Assembly (NCBI GenBank): GCA_015488295.1
Contig: WFOC01000002.1
Location: forward strand, 1 to 46,926
Source: Gammaproteobacteria bacterium
Lineage (GTDB): Bacteria; Pseudomonadota; Gammaproteobacteria; SZUA-229
Direction: 5' to 3'
DNA: 46,926 bases
The notes beneath the pieces were generated by a model. The model searched no databases, had not been told where the DNA came from, and was given only the letters and a program-made list of their open reading frames with translations. A program made the translations under genes and the position numbers. How positions within the stretch are numbered: position 1 is the stretch's first letter; every line of letters begins with the position of its first letter. Positions 31,072 to 40,600 of the stretch are shown piece by piece.

Positions 31072-32078
31072 ACGTTCGCCCGGATCAGCTGCAGTCTGTC
31101 ATCGTGAAAAACACTTACCCGGTGTACATGGTCAGTGGTGATGAACCTTTGCAGCAGATGGAATCGCTGGACCTGATCCGCGCTTTTCTGCGCGATAACG
31201 ATTATTCCGAAAGAGAAGTGCTGGATGTTGATGCGCAGTTTGACTGGCAGCGCCTGCTGGATGAAGCCGCCAACATGTCGCTGTTTGCCGCCCGCCGCAT
31301 CGTCGAGCTGCGTTTGCCTTCAGCCAAACCCGGCAGGCAGGGCTCACAGGTGATCAAGGATTACCTGGCGCGACCGCCGGAAGACACGGTGCTGATTATC
31401 AATGCCGGCAAGGTCGATGGCAATGCTAAAAAATCTGCCTGGTATAAAGCGGTCGATCAGAACGGCCTGGTGGTGCAGTGCTGGCCGGTGCCCATCGACA
31501 AATTATCGCCCTGGTTGCGTCAGCGTTTCAAAGCGCGTGACATGGATGCCGATGACGATGTGCTGGCGTATATTTCGCAGCATGTCGAAGGCAATTTGCT
31601 GGCGGCGGATCAGGAAATTGAAAAACTTTATCTGCTGCTGGGGCCGGGAAAAATCACTTATGCCGATGTCGCTGAAGCGGTGACTTCGCAGTCACGATAC
31701 AGCGTGTTTGAACTGGTGGACATGATGTTGACCGGCAACCGTACGCGTGTGGTTCGAATTATTGCCGGCCTGAAAGCCGAAGGCATCGTACCGGTGATTG
31801 TGAACTGGGCGCTGGCGAAAGATATCCGCCTGCTGGCACTGGTCGCGCAGGATGCTTCGTCGGTCGATTTTACGCTGAAACGTTCCGGTGTGTGGTCGAG
31901 TCGGGTCGCCATGTTCAAGTCCTGCCTGTCGCGACATAGCTTGCGTTCGCTGCAACTGATGCTGAAGCGCTGCGCTTATCTGGATGCGGTGAGCAAGGGC
32001 ATGATCGATGCCAATATCTGGGATGAGATCGAGACGCTTTGCGTGCGGCTGGCGGGCACAACGCGGGCTATGCGCTAG
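31068..32078 (+). CDS. holA: DNA polymerase III subunit delta
   Basis: The 336-aa protein shows the HolA pattern: YPVYMVSGDEPLQQMESLDLIRAFLR at the N-terminus, DTVLIINAGKVDGNAKKSAWYKAVD, and the helical C-terminal domain (YSVFELVDMMLTGNRTRVVRIIAGLKAEG). Delta is the wrench of the clamp loader that opens the beta clamp. Length is normal (E. coli 343). It starts inside the lptE stop (ATGA overlap). Confidence 0.95.
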   Translation: MNVRPDQLQSVIVKNTYPVYMVSGDEPLQQMESLDLIRAFLRDNDYSEREVLDVDAQFDWQRLLDEAANMSLFAARRIVELRLPSAKPGRQGSQVIKDYLARPPEDTVLIINAGKVDGNAKKSAWYKAVDQNGLVVQCWPVPIDKLSPWLRQRFKARDMDADDDVLAYISQHVEGNLLAADQEIEKLYLLLGPGKITYADVAEAVTSQSRYSVFELVDMMLTGNRTRVVRIIAGLKAEGIVPVIVNWALAKDIRLLALVAQDASSVDFTLKRSGVWSSRVAMFKSCLSRHSLRSLQLMLKRCAYLDAVSKGMIDANIWDEIETLCVRLAGTTRAMR

Positions 32079-32191
32079 CCGCCGTTTCCCTTTGCATGAA
32101 TTATTGTTCGGGTCAGAAAAACAAGCCGTATTTTATTCTCTGCGAGAGAAGTATTCGTATATTGCTTTTATAGCGGCAACATTGAAAGCAT

Positions 32192-32222
32192 AAAAAAACC
32201 GCTGACATGTCAGCGGTTTTTA
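32192..32222 (-). terminator. Symmetrical terminator between holA and the 52-aa ORF
   Basis: AAAAACCGCTGACATGTCAGCGGTTTTT is a perfect palindrome with a stem of about 14 pairs, an A-tract before it and a T-tract after it. It lies 114 bp after the holA stop on the plus strand and 24 bp after the stop of the minus-strand 52-aa ORF. It can therefore end transcription in both directions. Confidence 0.9.
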
Positions 32223-32245
32223 AGTGGTGATTTCCTGATCCGTGA

Positions 32246-32404
32246 TTACTCTTCATCAGCCCAGGAAATGTAGTCGGTGTTAAAGTCTTTTTTGTCGACC
32301 GTGGCGACGACGGTTGTTGGCACCTGTTCTGCGCGTGCGTCAGCGGTTTCGGTGATCAATACTGCGGCTACGGTCATGTTGATAATTGCAAGTGTTGCTA
32401 ACAT
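32246..32404 (-). CDS. Small (52 aa) possibly exported protein, unrecognised
   Basis: This ORF is below the track cut-off. It reads MLATLAIINMTVAAVLITE..., then TADARAEQVPTTVVATVDKKD, and ends DYISWADEE. A clear Shine-Dalgarno (GGAGAA, four bases before the ATG), an AT-rich promoter with a TTGACT -35, and a perfect terminator 24 bp after the stop frame it. The first 20 residues are hydrophobic with a following ADA-R/RAE stretch, so it may be a signal peptide or a membrane helix. There is no basic n-region, which weakens the signal-peptide reading. The mature part would be about 28 acidic residues. I recognise no family. An alternative is that the transcript (about 240 nt) is a small RNA. Confidence 0.65.
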   Translation of the reverse strand: MLATLAIINMTVAAVLITETADARAEQVPTTVVATVDKKDFNTDYISWADEE

Positions 32405-32434
32405 TGGATTCTCCGTATTTAGTTAAGTAGTGTA

Positions 32435-32465
32435 AGTATATTATAATATTCTAATATAAAGTCAA
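32435..32465 (-). promoter_or_regulatory. Promoter of the 52-aa gene
   Basis: On the minus strand TTGACT (five of six) is followed by an AT-rich region with -10 candidates TAATAT (16-bp spacer) and TATACT (19-bp spacer). The latter two lie within the palindrome ATATTATAATAT. The leader would be about 25-30 bases and contains the Shine-Dalgarno. Confidence 0.6.
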
Positions 32466-32469
32466 GCAT

Positions 32470-32497
32470 CTGTTATGGGGTGAAATGGCCTGTTATG
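32470..32497 (-). promoter_or_regulatory. Tandem CATAACAG sites upstream of the 52-aa gene promoter
   Basis: On the minus strand CATAACAG occurs twice, start to start exactly 20 bp apart (about two helical turns), each preceded by a C-rich run (CCCCT and CCCC). The proximal copy ends four bases before the -35 TTGACT. This is the layout of direct-repeat activator sites, for example for response regulators. The binding protein is unknown. The region could instead serve proA on the other strand. Confidence 0.45.
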
Positions 32498-32550
32498 AGG
32501 GGCTTTTGAGTCGAGGCTTGATGCTGTGAAAAGCCTGTTTTCTAAATAAA

Positions 32551-32579
32551 TCGCTACATCCTTCTGCTTTCGATATAAT
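32551..32579 (+). promoter_or_regulatory. Candidate proA promoter
   Basis: TATAAT at 32574-32579 lies 45 bp before the proA ATG. The -35 at 17 bp is poor (TCGCTA), so the assignment rests mainly on the -10 box. Confidence 0.35.
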
Positions 32580-32624
32580 TACGCTTTTCCATCAGACAAT
32601 ATTTAGCTAACCCACGATTTTATT

Positions 32625-33920
32625 ATGAGCGCAAACATCGAAACGCTGATCACCGATATCGCCGATTATATGAGCCGCGTCGGCCTGGCCGCGCGTGAAG
32701 CTTCCCGAGCTATCGGTCGGGCATCAACAGCCCAGAAAAATCAATCACTTAATGCAATTGCTGAGCAGATTCTGGCACAGGCTGGTGAGCTTAAGCGGGC
32801 CAATGCACTGGATCTGACTGCAGGCAGGGAAAAAGGTCTGGCCGAAGCCCTGCTTGACCGACTGGAACTGACTGATGAACGTATCGCCTCAATGGCGGAA
32901 GGTTTGCGGCAGATCGCGACATTACCCGACCCAATCGGTGTTATTTCCAACCTGGCGTATCGGCCATCGGGCATTCAGGTGGGGCAGATGCGGGTGCCTT
33001 TGGGGGTAATCGGCATTATTTACGAGTCTCGTCCCAATGTGACCGCAGATGCCGCCGGTTTGTGTCTGAAATCCGGTAATGCAGTGATTTTGCGCGGTGG
33101 TTCTGAAGCTGTTCATTCCAATCAGGCGATTGCGGCCTGCATCAAGCACGGGCTGGAAGTGGCTGGTCTGCCGGCCGATGTGGTGCAGGTGATCGAGACC
33201 ACCGACCGCGCTGCCGTGGGCGAGCTGTTGCGCCTGAAAGATTCGGTGGATGTGATTATTCCTCGCGGTGGTAAAAGCCTGATCGAGCGCATCACCAACG
33301 AGTCAGAAGTGCCGGTGATCAAACATCTTGATGGCATTTGCCATGTTTATATTGATGATGAAGCAGACAGGGAAAAAGCCCTGAATGTGGCGTTCAATTC
33401 CAAAACCCAGCGCTACGGCACCTGTAATACCATGGAAACCCTGCTGCTGGCAGCGTCAGCGGCGGCACGCATCCTGCCGGATCTGGCGAAGATGTATGTC
33501 GAGAAAGGTGTCGAACTGCGCGGCTGTGAAAATACGCAGGCGCTGCTAAAAGACAGTAATATCGCCGTGCTTGCCGCTGAAGAAGAAGACTGGTCGACCG
33601 AATACCTGGCACCGGTGCTGTCGATCAAGATTGTCGAAGACATCGATGCTGCTATCAGCCATATCAACAAATACAGCTCGCAGCACACCGAGTCCATCGT
33701 CACCGAAAACTACACAAAATCCCGCCAGTTCCTGCGCGAAGTTGATTCAAGCTCGGTCATGGTCAACGCCTCAACCCGCTTTGCCGACGGCTTTGAATAC
33801 GGCCTGGGTGCAGAGATTGGCATTAGCACGGATAAGCTGCACGCGAGAGGCCCGGTGGGGCTGGATGGTTTGACGAGTATGAAATATGTGGTGCTGGGGG
33901 ACGGACAGGTCCGTCAATGA
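32625..33920 (+). CDS. proA: Gamma-glutamyl phosphate reductase
   Basis: The 431-aa enzyme reduces gamma-glutamyl phosphate to glutamate semialdehyde with NADPH, the second step of proline synthesis. It has the aldehyde-dehydrogenase-like fold, with [33 protein letters not shown], the catalytic cysteine C267 in [13 protein letters not shown], and the C-terminal [26 protein letters not shown]. proB is not adjacent. The last codons and stop run into an AGTGAAA-type repeat that fills the gap to nadD. Confidence 0.98.
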   Translation: MSANIETLITDIADYMSRVGLAAREASRAIGRASTAQKNQSLNAIAEQILAQAGELKRANALDLTAGREKGLAEALLDRLELTDERIASMAEGLRQIATLPDPIGVISNLAYRPSGIQVGQMRVPLGVIGIIYESRPNVTADAAGLCLKSGNAVILRGGSEAVHSNQAIAACIKHGLEVAGLPADVVQVIETTDRAAVGELLRLKDSVDVIIPRGGKSLIERITNESEVPVIKHLDGICHVYIDDEADREKALNVAFNSKTQRYGTCNTMETLLLAASAAARILPDLAKMYVEKGVELRGCENTQALLKDSNIAVLAAEEEDWSTEYLAPVLSIKIVEDIDAAISHINKYSSQHTESIVTENYTKSRQFLREVDSSSVMVNASTRFADGFEYGLGAEIGISTDKLHARGPVGLDGLTSMKYVVLGDGQVRQ

Positions 33921-33922
33921 AA

Positions 33923-34024
33923 AATGAAAAGTGAAAAGTGAAAAATGGAGAAACAGTTTATAGATAGGCCAGCGGTTACGTTTTTAGCTTTTCATTTTTC
34001 ATTTTTCACTTTTCACTTTTCATT
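33923..34024. repeat. Inverted AGTGAAA-type repeat between proA and nadD
   Basis: A 25-base tract AATGAAAAGTGAAAAGTGAAAAATG (33923-33947) returns as its exact reverse complement at 34000-34024, with 52 bases between. Both arms are built from 7-base units (GTGAAAA/ATGAAAA). The right arm ends 12 bp before the nadD start. The pair could fold into a long A/T-rich stem at the mRNA level. It is probably a dispersed repeat; its function is unknown. Confidence 0.75.
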
Positions 34025-34036
34025 AAGATTCCGATC

Positions 34037-34702
34037 ATGATCGGAATCTTCGGCGGTACCTTCGACCCAATCCACTACGGTCACATCAAACCCGCGCTCA
34101 GCGTTAAGCAGGCGTTGAATTTAAGCCAGCTGCGTTTTATCCCCAACCGGGTGCCGCCGCATCGCAAGACACCCTGGTTGAGCAGCGAGCAGCGGCTGGT
34201 TTTGTTGAAGGCCGCGTTACTGGATTATCCCGAAATCATTGTTGATGAGCGTGAACTAAATCGTTCCGGGCCGTCTTATATGGTGGACACGCTTAAATCA
34301 CTGAAGCAGGATTTCCCAGACGAAACGCTGTGCCTGATTATCGGCATGGATGCGTTTTATGGCATCAGTGCATGGCATCAGTGGCGTACGGTTTTTGACC
34401 TGTGCCAGCTGGTGGTGACGATGCGGCCGGGTTTTGATCGCAGCGAAATTTCTGCGCACATGGACAGCGATGACTACCGCTTTTTAGAACAGAAAATGAG
34501 CGACGATATAAACATACTTACCGGCCGGGATTTGCCAGCACAATCGGCGCAAGAGCCGGGGAAAATCCTGCTACAATCAGTGCCACAGCTGGCTATTTCA
34601 TCCACGCAGATTCGAGAAAATGTACAGGATAGTGAAAAAATCAGCCAGTGGATGCCGCCGCAGGCATACCAGAAATTACGAGGTTTTATAGATGACAATT
34701 GA
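34037..34702 (+). CDS. nadD: Nicotinate-nucleotide adenylyltransferase
   Basis: The 221-aa enzyme joins nicotinate mononucleotide and ATP to make deamido-NAD. It has the nucleotidyltransferase motif GIFGGTFDPIHYGH at residues 3-16 and the C-terminal ISSTQIRE. Length is normal. The Shine-Dalgarno is poor because the AGTGAAA repeat lies directly upstream. RsfS overlaps its last 11 bases. Confidence 0.97.
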   Translation: MIGIFGGTFDPIHYGHIKPALSVKQALNLSQLRFIPNRVPPHRKTPWLSSEQRLVLLKAALLDYPEIIVDERELNRSGPSYMVDTLKSLKQDFPDETLCLIIGMDAFYGISAWHQWRTVFDLCQLVVTMRPGFDRSEISAHMDSDDYRFLEQKMSDDINILTGRDLPAQSAQEPGKILLQSVPQLAISSTQIRENVQDSEKISQWMPPQAYQKLRGFIDDN

Positions 34703-35048
34703 TGAACTTAAACAAATGGTGAACGACGCGCTGGAAGATCTGAAAGCCGAAGACATCACCGTGCTTGATGTGAACGGCAAGACCACCGTCACCGACTGGA
34801 TTTATATTGCCACCGGTTCGTCCAGCCGCCACGTTAAATCCATCGCCAATAGTGTTGTCGTGGCTGCCAGGCAGGCCGGCAAAGCGCCGCTGGGTATCGA
34901 AGGTGAAAACGAGGGTGAATGGGTGCTGGTAGATTTAGGCGATGTCATCGTGCATGTCATGCAGCGTCAGGTGCGTGAATTTTATGATCTGGAAAGCCTG
35001 TGGTCAGTCGAGGCGGTGGAAAAACGCCGGGAACAGGAAGCGCTGTAA
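34692..35048 (+). CDS. rsfS: Ribosomal silencing factor RsfS
   Basis: The 118-aa protein matches RsfS: DITVLDVNGKTTVTDWIYIATGSSSRHVKSIANSVV and GEWVLVDLGDVIVHVMQRQVREFYDLESLW. It binds L14 and blocks subunit joining under starvation. The start lies inside nadD (11-bp overlap), so the two are probably translationally coupled. Confidence 0.97.
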   Translation: MTIDELKQMVNDALEDLKAEDITVLDVNGKTTVTDWIYIATGSSSRHVKSIANSVVVAARQAGKAPLGIEGENEGEWVLVDLGDVIVHVMQRQVREFYDLESLWSVEAVEKRREQEAL

Positions 35049-35066
35049 ACGACTTAAACGAGTATT

Positions 35067-35537
35067 GTGAAAATAAATCTTATTGCCATCGGAAACAAAA
35101 TGCCGGGCTGGGTCGATGCGGCGAGTGACGATTTCAGCAAACGCCTGCCGGCGGAAATAAAGATCAACCCGATTTTGCTGCCGCTGATAAAACGTGGCAA
35201 GAACCCGGACATTCCGCGCATTATTCGCGACGAGAGCCGGAAGATTCTCGGCGCAGTACCGAAAGATTCATTGCTGGTCGTGCTCGATGTCGTCGGCAAA
35301 TCCATCAGTACCGAAAAGTTTTCCGGCCTGCTGGAGACCTGGTTGCAGCAGGGGCAGGATGTGTCCATTGTCATCGGCGGGCCGGACGGCGTTTCCGATG
35401 AATTATTATCAAAGGCCGCGCTGAAGCTGTCACTGTCAGCGCTGACCTTTCCGCATCCACTGGTGCGGGTTATTTTACTGGAGCAGATTTACCGTGCATG
35501 GAGCATCATCAACAACCACCCCTATCATCGCGCCTGA
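35067..35537 (+). CDS. rlmH: 23S rRNA (pseudouridine1915-N3)-methyltransferase
   Basis: The 156-aa SPOUT methyltransferase acts on helix 69 of 23S rRNA in the assembled ribosome. It has the SAM-binding knot VIGGPDGVSDELL and the C-terminal LTFPHPLVRVILLEQIYRAWSIINNHPYHR. The start is GTG 35067, and length agrees with E. coli (155). It lies 18 bp after rsfS. Confidence 0.97.
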   Translation: MKINLIAIGNKMPGWVDAASDDFSKRLPAEIKINPILLPLIKRGKNPDIPRIIRDESRKILGAVPKDSLLVVLDVVGKSISTEKFSGLLETWLQQGQDVSIVIGGPDGVSDELLSKAALKLSLSALTFPHPLVRVILLEQIYRAWSIINNHPYHRA

Positions 35538-35547
35538 GTTGCCGGCC

Positions 35548-36168
35548 ATGAATCTCACGCAGGCATCAGCACAAATCATTCTGGCTTCGGCCTCACCACG
35601 GCGGCGCGAACTGTTGCAGCAGATCGGCATCAATGCCATCGCGCAGGCGGTTGATATTGATGAGACCAAGCAGCCTGAAGAATCGGTGAATGAATATGTC
35701 GAACGCCTGGCCATGGAAAAAGCACAGCGTGGTTTCGATATTATTCTTAACGAAAATTCTCTGCCGGTACTTGGCTCCGACACCATCGTCGAAATCGGCG
35801 GCGATGTTTTGGGCAAACCTGAAAATCGCCAGCACGCAAAAGAAATACTGATGCGGCTTTCCGGCCAGCAACATGAAGTGCATACCTCGGTGGCAATTAT
35901 TACCACAGATAAAAAAGTAATAGCCACCAGCAGCAGCCAGGTGCAGTTTAAAAAACTCGAAACCTCAGAGATCGAAAATTATCTTGCCACGGGTGAGGCC
36001 GATGACAAGGCTGGCGCTTATGCGATTCAGGGCATCGCTGCGCAGTTCGTCAAAAACATCAACGGCAGCTTTTCCGGGGTGATGGGGTTGCCGCTGTATG
36101 AAACGGTTGAACTGCTCAAACAGTGCGGCGTAATAGCGCTGAAAAATATGCGTGCAGCGGAAAAATAA
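35548..36168 (+). CDS. maf: Maf-family nucleotide pyrophosphatase (YhdE type)
   Basis: The 206-aa product has the Maf motif LASASPRRRELLQQIG, then GSDTIVEIGGDVLGKP and the C-terminal GVMGLPLYETVELLKQCG. YhdE-type members hydrolyse dTTP/UTP and related nucleotides. The track start (35494) would overlap rlmH by 44 bases; ATG 35548 places the motif at the usual distance and lies 10 bp after the rlmH stop. It is followed by rng, as in many gammaproteobacteria. Confidence 0.93.
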   Translation: MNLTQASAQIILASASPRRRELLQQIGINAIAQAVDIDETKQPEESVNEYVERLAMEKAQRGFDIILNENSLPVLGSDTIVEIGGDVLGKPENRQHAKEILMRLSGQQHEVHTSVAIITTDKKVIATSSSQVQFKKLETSEIENYLATGEADDKAGAYAIQGIAAQFVKNINGSFSGVMGLPLYETVELLKQCGVIALKNMRAAEK

Positions 36169-36200
36169 AGCAGACCAACGATACGGATTATAAAAAAATT

Positions 36201-37658
36201 ATGAGCAAAGAAATTTTAATCAATATAACACCGCAGGAAACGCGCGTCGCTATTTTAGAAAATGGCGTGTTGCATGATTTATACATCGAACGCAGTCGAA
36301 GCCGTGGCCTGGTCGGTAATGTATACAAAGGAAAAGTAGTGCGGGTGTTGCCGGGAATGGAAGCCGCGTTTGTTGAAATCGGCCTGGAAAAAGCGGCGTT
36401 TTTGCACGTCTCCGATGTCGCGCATAAAGATAAAAACAATAACCATGGTGAAGCCCTTCATATCAACCAGTTGTTGAGAGAAGGCCAGGAAATTCTGGTG
36501 CAGGTGATTAAAGATCAGCTTGGCACCAAGGGTGCGCGTCTAACCACCAATATCACCATCCCGTCGCGTTATCTGGTGTTTATGCCAAACGCAGACAACA
36601 TCGGTGTTTCTTCTCGCATTGAAAATGAAGAGGATCGTGAGCGGCTGAAAAATGACCTGCTGGCACAGGAACATCGTATGAAAAATGCCGGCTACATTTT
36701 ACGTACGGCCGCCGAGGTTGCCGACAGGGATGCTATCGCCAGTGATATAAAATACCTCAACCGCCTGTGGGAAAATATTAACAACACGGCTGATGTAAAA
36801 GTTGGTAACGCGGTTCATAAAGACCTGCCCCTGTATCTGCGTGTTCTGCGTGACATGGTTGATGAAGACATCGAAGTGATTCGTGTTGATTCGCGTGAGA
36901 CCAGCAACATCATGCTTGAATTTGCGGAAAAATATGTGCCTGAAGTCGCCGAATTTATCGAGCACTATCCGGGTGAACGTCCGGTATTCGATTTGCATGG
37001 CGTTGAAGATGAAATTCAAAAAGGGCTGGAGCGAAAAGTGCAACTCAAGTCCGGCGGTTATCTGATCATTGATCAAACCGAAGCGATGACCACTATTGAT
37101 GTTAATACCGGCGCTTATGTCGGCAGCCGCAATCTCGAAGAAACCATTTTCAAAACCAATCTGGAAGCCGCGCAGGGTATCGCCCGGCAGCTGCGTTTGC
37201 GTAATCTGGGCGGCATTGTCATTCTGGATTTCATTGACATGATTGAAGCCGAACACAAACGTCAGGTTATGCGCGCGCTGGAAAAGGCGCTGGAAAAAGA
37301 TCATGCGCGCACGTCAATCAGTGAAGTCTCGTCGCTGGGTCTGGTTGAGATGACACGCAAGCGCACACGTGAAAGTCTGGAGCATGTGTTGTGTGGCACC
37401 TGCCCAACCTGCGAAGGGCGTGGCACCATCAAAACTGCAGAGACAGTGTGTTACGAAATATTCAGAGAGATACTGCGTGAAGCGCGCCAGTTTGATGCCA
37501 GGGAGTTACTGGTGCTGGCGGCACAGGATGTGGTTGATATGCTGGTTGACGAGGAATCAAGCAGCCTGGCCGAGCTGGAAGACTTTATCGGTATTCCGAT
37601 CAAGTTTCAGGCAGAAGCCCTGTTTACCCAGGAACAGTTTGATGTGGTTATTCTCTGA
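36201..37658 (+). CDS. rng: Ribonuclease G
   Basis: The 485-aa enzyme belongs to the RNase E/G family and matures the 5' end of 16S rRNA. It has an S1 domain near the N-terminus and catalytic aspartates D300 (TIDVNTGAY) and D343 (ILDFIDM). The zinc-link cysteines are CGTCPTC (C398, C401, C404). No RNase E-like C-terminal scaffold follows. The track start at 36123 lies inside maf; ATG 36201 (MSKEILINITPQETRVAIL) fits the family. Confidence 0.97.
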   Translation: MSKEILINITPQETRVAILENGVLHDLYIERSRSRGLVGNVYKGKVVRVLPGMEAAFVEIGLEKAAFLHVSDVAHKDKNNNHGEALHINQLLREGQEILVQVIKDQLGTKGARLTTNITIPSRYLVFMPNADNIGVSSRIENEEDRERLKNDLLAQEHRMKNAGYILRTAAEVADRDAIASDIKYLNRLWENINNTADVKVGNAVHKDLPLYLRVLRDMVDEDIEVIRVDSRETSNIMLEFAEKYVPEVAEFIEHYPGERPVFDLHGVEDEIQKGLERKVQLKSGGYLIIDQTEAMTTIDVNTGAYVGSRNLEETIFKTNLEAAQGIARQLRLRNLGGIVILDFIDMIEAEHKRQVMRALEKALEKDHARTSISEVSSLGLVEMTRKRTRESLEHVLCGTCPTCEGRGTIKTAETVCYEIFREILREARQFDARELLVLAAQDVVDMLVDEESSSLAELEDFIGIPIKFQAEALFTQEQFDVVIL

Positions 37659-37694
37659 TATTTTTTCCGTTAATTAAAACGTTTTATTACTTCT

Positions 37695-40600
37695 ATGCGC
37701 TGGCTTATACGTTTCAGAATATGCATCATCATCTGCCTGGCAGTGGTGCTGATTTCTGCGGCTGTTATATTCAGTGTGTTGCGCGCTGTGCTGCCTTATG
37801 CCACCGGTTATAAAAACGAGATCCAGCTGGAGATCAGTAAACAGATCGGCCTGCCGGTTGAGATCGAATCAATCGACGCGGCGATTCACTGGTTTTCACC
37901 ACGCTTAAAACTTATTGGCGTATCGATCTACGATGAAAAAAACAAGCTACCGTTGTTTAATTTCAGAGAAGCCTTTGTTGAGCTGGATGTGCTGGCCTCG
38001 GTCATGCATGGCAATGTTATCGTTGCTGACGTTGGTCTGGTCGGTGCTGATATTTCAATTGAAAAACTGTCTGAAACTGAATGGTCGATTCAGGGGATTA
38101 AATTTACCAGTGGTGGCTCGAGCGAATTGCCTGAGCGCTTTGTTTACATGCTGCAAAACTCGGATTATTTATTGCATGACAGCAATATTTATTATCAGGA
38201 TCATACCGGCGATAAGTTAAGCCTCAGTCTGTTAGATATAAACATGGATGTCAGAAATGATTTTAATAATCATAAAATAAAATTTTCCATGAACCTGCCG
38301 GAGTCTTACGGAAAAAGTCTGGTGGTGGTTGCCGACTTGCAGGGAGATTTCGATGTGCTGGATGGCGATGTTTACATCGAGGCGCAGCAGCTTAAAGTAA
38401 AACAGTGGAACAGGAAGTTCAATCTTCTGAATAAATACCAGGTCGACACCACGCTTGATATAAATATATGGGGCACGCTGGATAACAGCAATATTGAAAG
38501 CCTGGTGGCGCAACTGACGGCAAAAGATTTATCGGTGGTTAACAGCCGGACGAAAAAAAGCTGGCAGACTAAATATCTGTCAACAAAATTCCGCTATGTA
38601 AAAGAGGCTGAGAATCATTACCTGGCGGTTTCAGATTTTTATTTTGGTAGCAGGGAAAAAGCGGCGTGGGCTCACCCGGCGACAATTCTGGCGAGTGATG
38701 AAGGCGATTACTATTATTTGAGTGCAGATTTTTTAAGAGTCGAGGATTTGCAGCAGATTGCTGATGTGCTGTTGCCTGCCGGTTTAAATCATGAAATCGC
38801 GCAGTTGCTGAAGATTGATAAAGTGGAAGACCTGAATGATTATCAGTTAAAGGCGGATATCTACAATCTTGATCTGCAGATTCCCAAAGACATGTCAGAA
38901 CAGAATCTGCTTGATAAATTAACAGTAGAGGCCGTGCTCAATGACTTTTCAATAGCAAATCATGCCGATGGTTTTAAACTGACCGGGCTTGATGGCGCGT
39001 TAAACTACAGCAAACCGCAAGCTGTGATTGACTTGCAAACAAAGGATGCAGTATTTGAATATAAAGAACTCTTTTCTGAACCGATAGTTGTCGGTACATT
39101 GCAGGGGAAGTTGACGCTGGCTCGCATGGATGATGGCTGGCAGGCAAGCACCGAACAGTTGCAGTTAAAAAATAATCACATCAATACTTTCTCGCGTTTT
39201 GTTCTGAATGTTTCAGCTGAAAATAAAACTTTTGTCGACATGCAAACCAGTTTTTATGATGCTGATGGAAAATATACCCGGCATTACCTGCCGGTTGGCA
39301 TCATGTCGAGTGGGCTGGTCGACTGGTTGAATATGGCGGTAACTGATGGCCATGTTCCTGAAGGTCAGTTTATTATGTATGGCGAGCTTGACGGGTTTCC
39401 CTATGCCGATCACAGCGGTGTGTTTCAGACAATGTTTACCGTGCATGATGTGAACATGAAATTTATGGAAGACTGGCCTGTGCTGACGGATGCTTCTGCA
39501 ACCATCAAGTTTGACAAACAGTCACTGTTTATCACGAAGATGAAAGGCTGGACGCATGATGCAGAAATGCTGGACGGTTCTGTAACGTTTCTGGATCTGA
39601 ACCATCCTCACCTGACGGTTAAAATTGAAGCGCACGGTAAAAACGAGGACTTGCAGTCCTATATATGGAGCAGCCCTCTGGATGATGTGCTTGGTAACGC
39701 CATGCGTCTGTTTCAGCTGGAAGGTAAAAACAACCTGGCCCTGACGGTGGAGGTTCCTCTCGATAAAGATCAGGTGGATGTTACTGTTGATGGTCACCTG
39801 ACGCTTGTTGACACGGGTATTTATTACCCCGCACTGGGGTATGAACTTGACGGTGTCAACGGTGTTATTGATTTTACCGAGAAAAGTATTTTTGCCGATT
39901 CGATCATCGCGCAATTTGATAACAAACCGGTTTCAATTAACGCTTTTACTGAAAAGGGTGATTCCGGTTCGCAGGTGGTTTTTCATCTTGATGGTGAGAT
40001 AGATATCGATTACCTGTTGCAGCGTTATGAGTGGATACCCAAAGACTGGTTGTCAGGGCAGTCAGCGTGGTCGATAAACTTTGAAATACCTTATCAGCCG
40101 AAAGATTATCTGGTGCGTATTACGGCAGATTCTCTTCTGGAAAATGTTGTGGTGCAAATGTCTGACAAGGTGCAAAAACCACCTGCCAGCAAGCTGGATT
40201 TTTCTGCGGAAATCAATATTCTGGATGCTGGTGATTTACAGGTGAATGCCAGCATCAATGGTGTCGGCATCAATGGTGCTGGTGCGGATAAAAATTCAGA
40301 ACACCTTGTCGATTTATTTGCTGTGCGCAATGCAGAAAAAATATGGAACTTTGATGTGAGATCAGGCTACATGACCGGCAGGGGCGAGCTCACCGAAGGC
40401 CTGGGCAAAGACACACAATTTATTCTTGATCTTGATGAAGTGGATGTGCATGCGTTGTTTTTCAGTAAAAATAAAAAAGTATCCCGACCGTTAATGCCAT
40501 CAAGTTTTCCACCGTTGAGCTGGCAAGCCAGAAAAGTATTATGGGATGACTGGACGTTTACCGATGTCAAACTTGAAACCAGCTGGAACAAGCACGGCAT

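Noticed and set aside
32008-32193. 61-aa ORF running out of the holA end
   Set aside because: It lies in another frame of holA for half its length, has no ribosome binding site and no recognisable motif.
35494-35547. Upstream start of maf overlapping rlmH
   Set aside because: The added residues (MHGASSTTTPIIAPELPA) are not part of Maf proteins; ATG 35548 fits the motif spacing. The same argument rejects the rng start at 36123 and the yjgA start at 44586.
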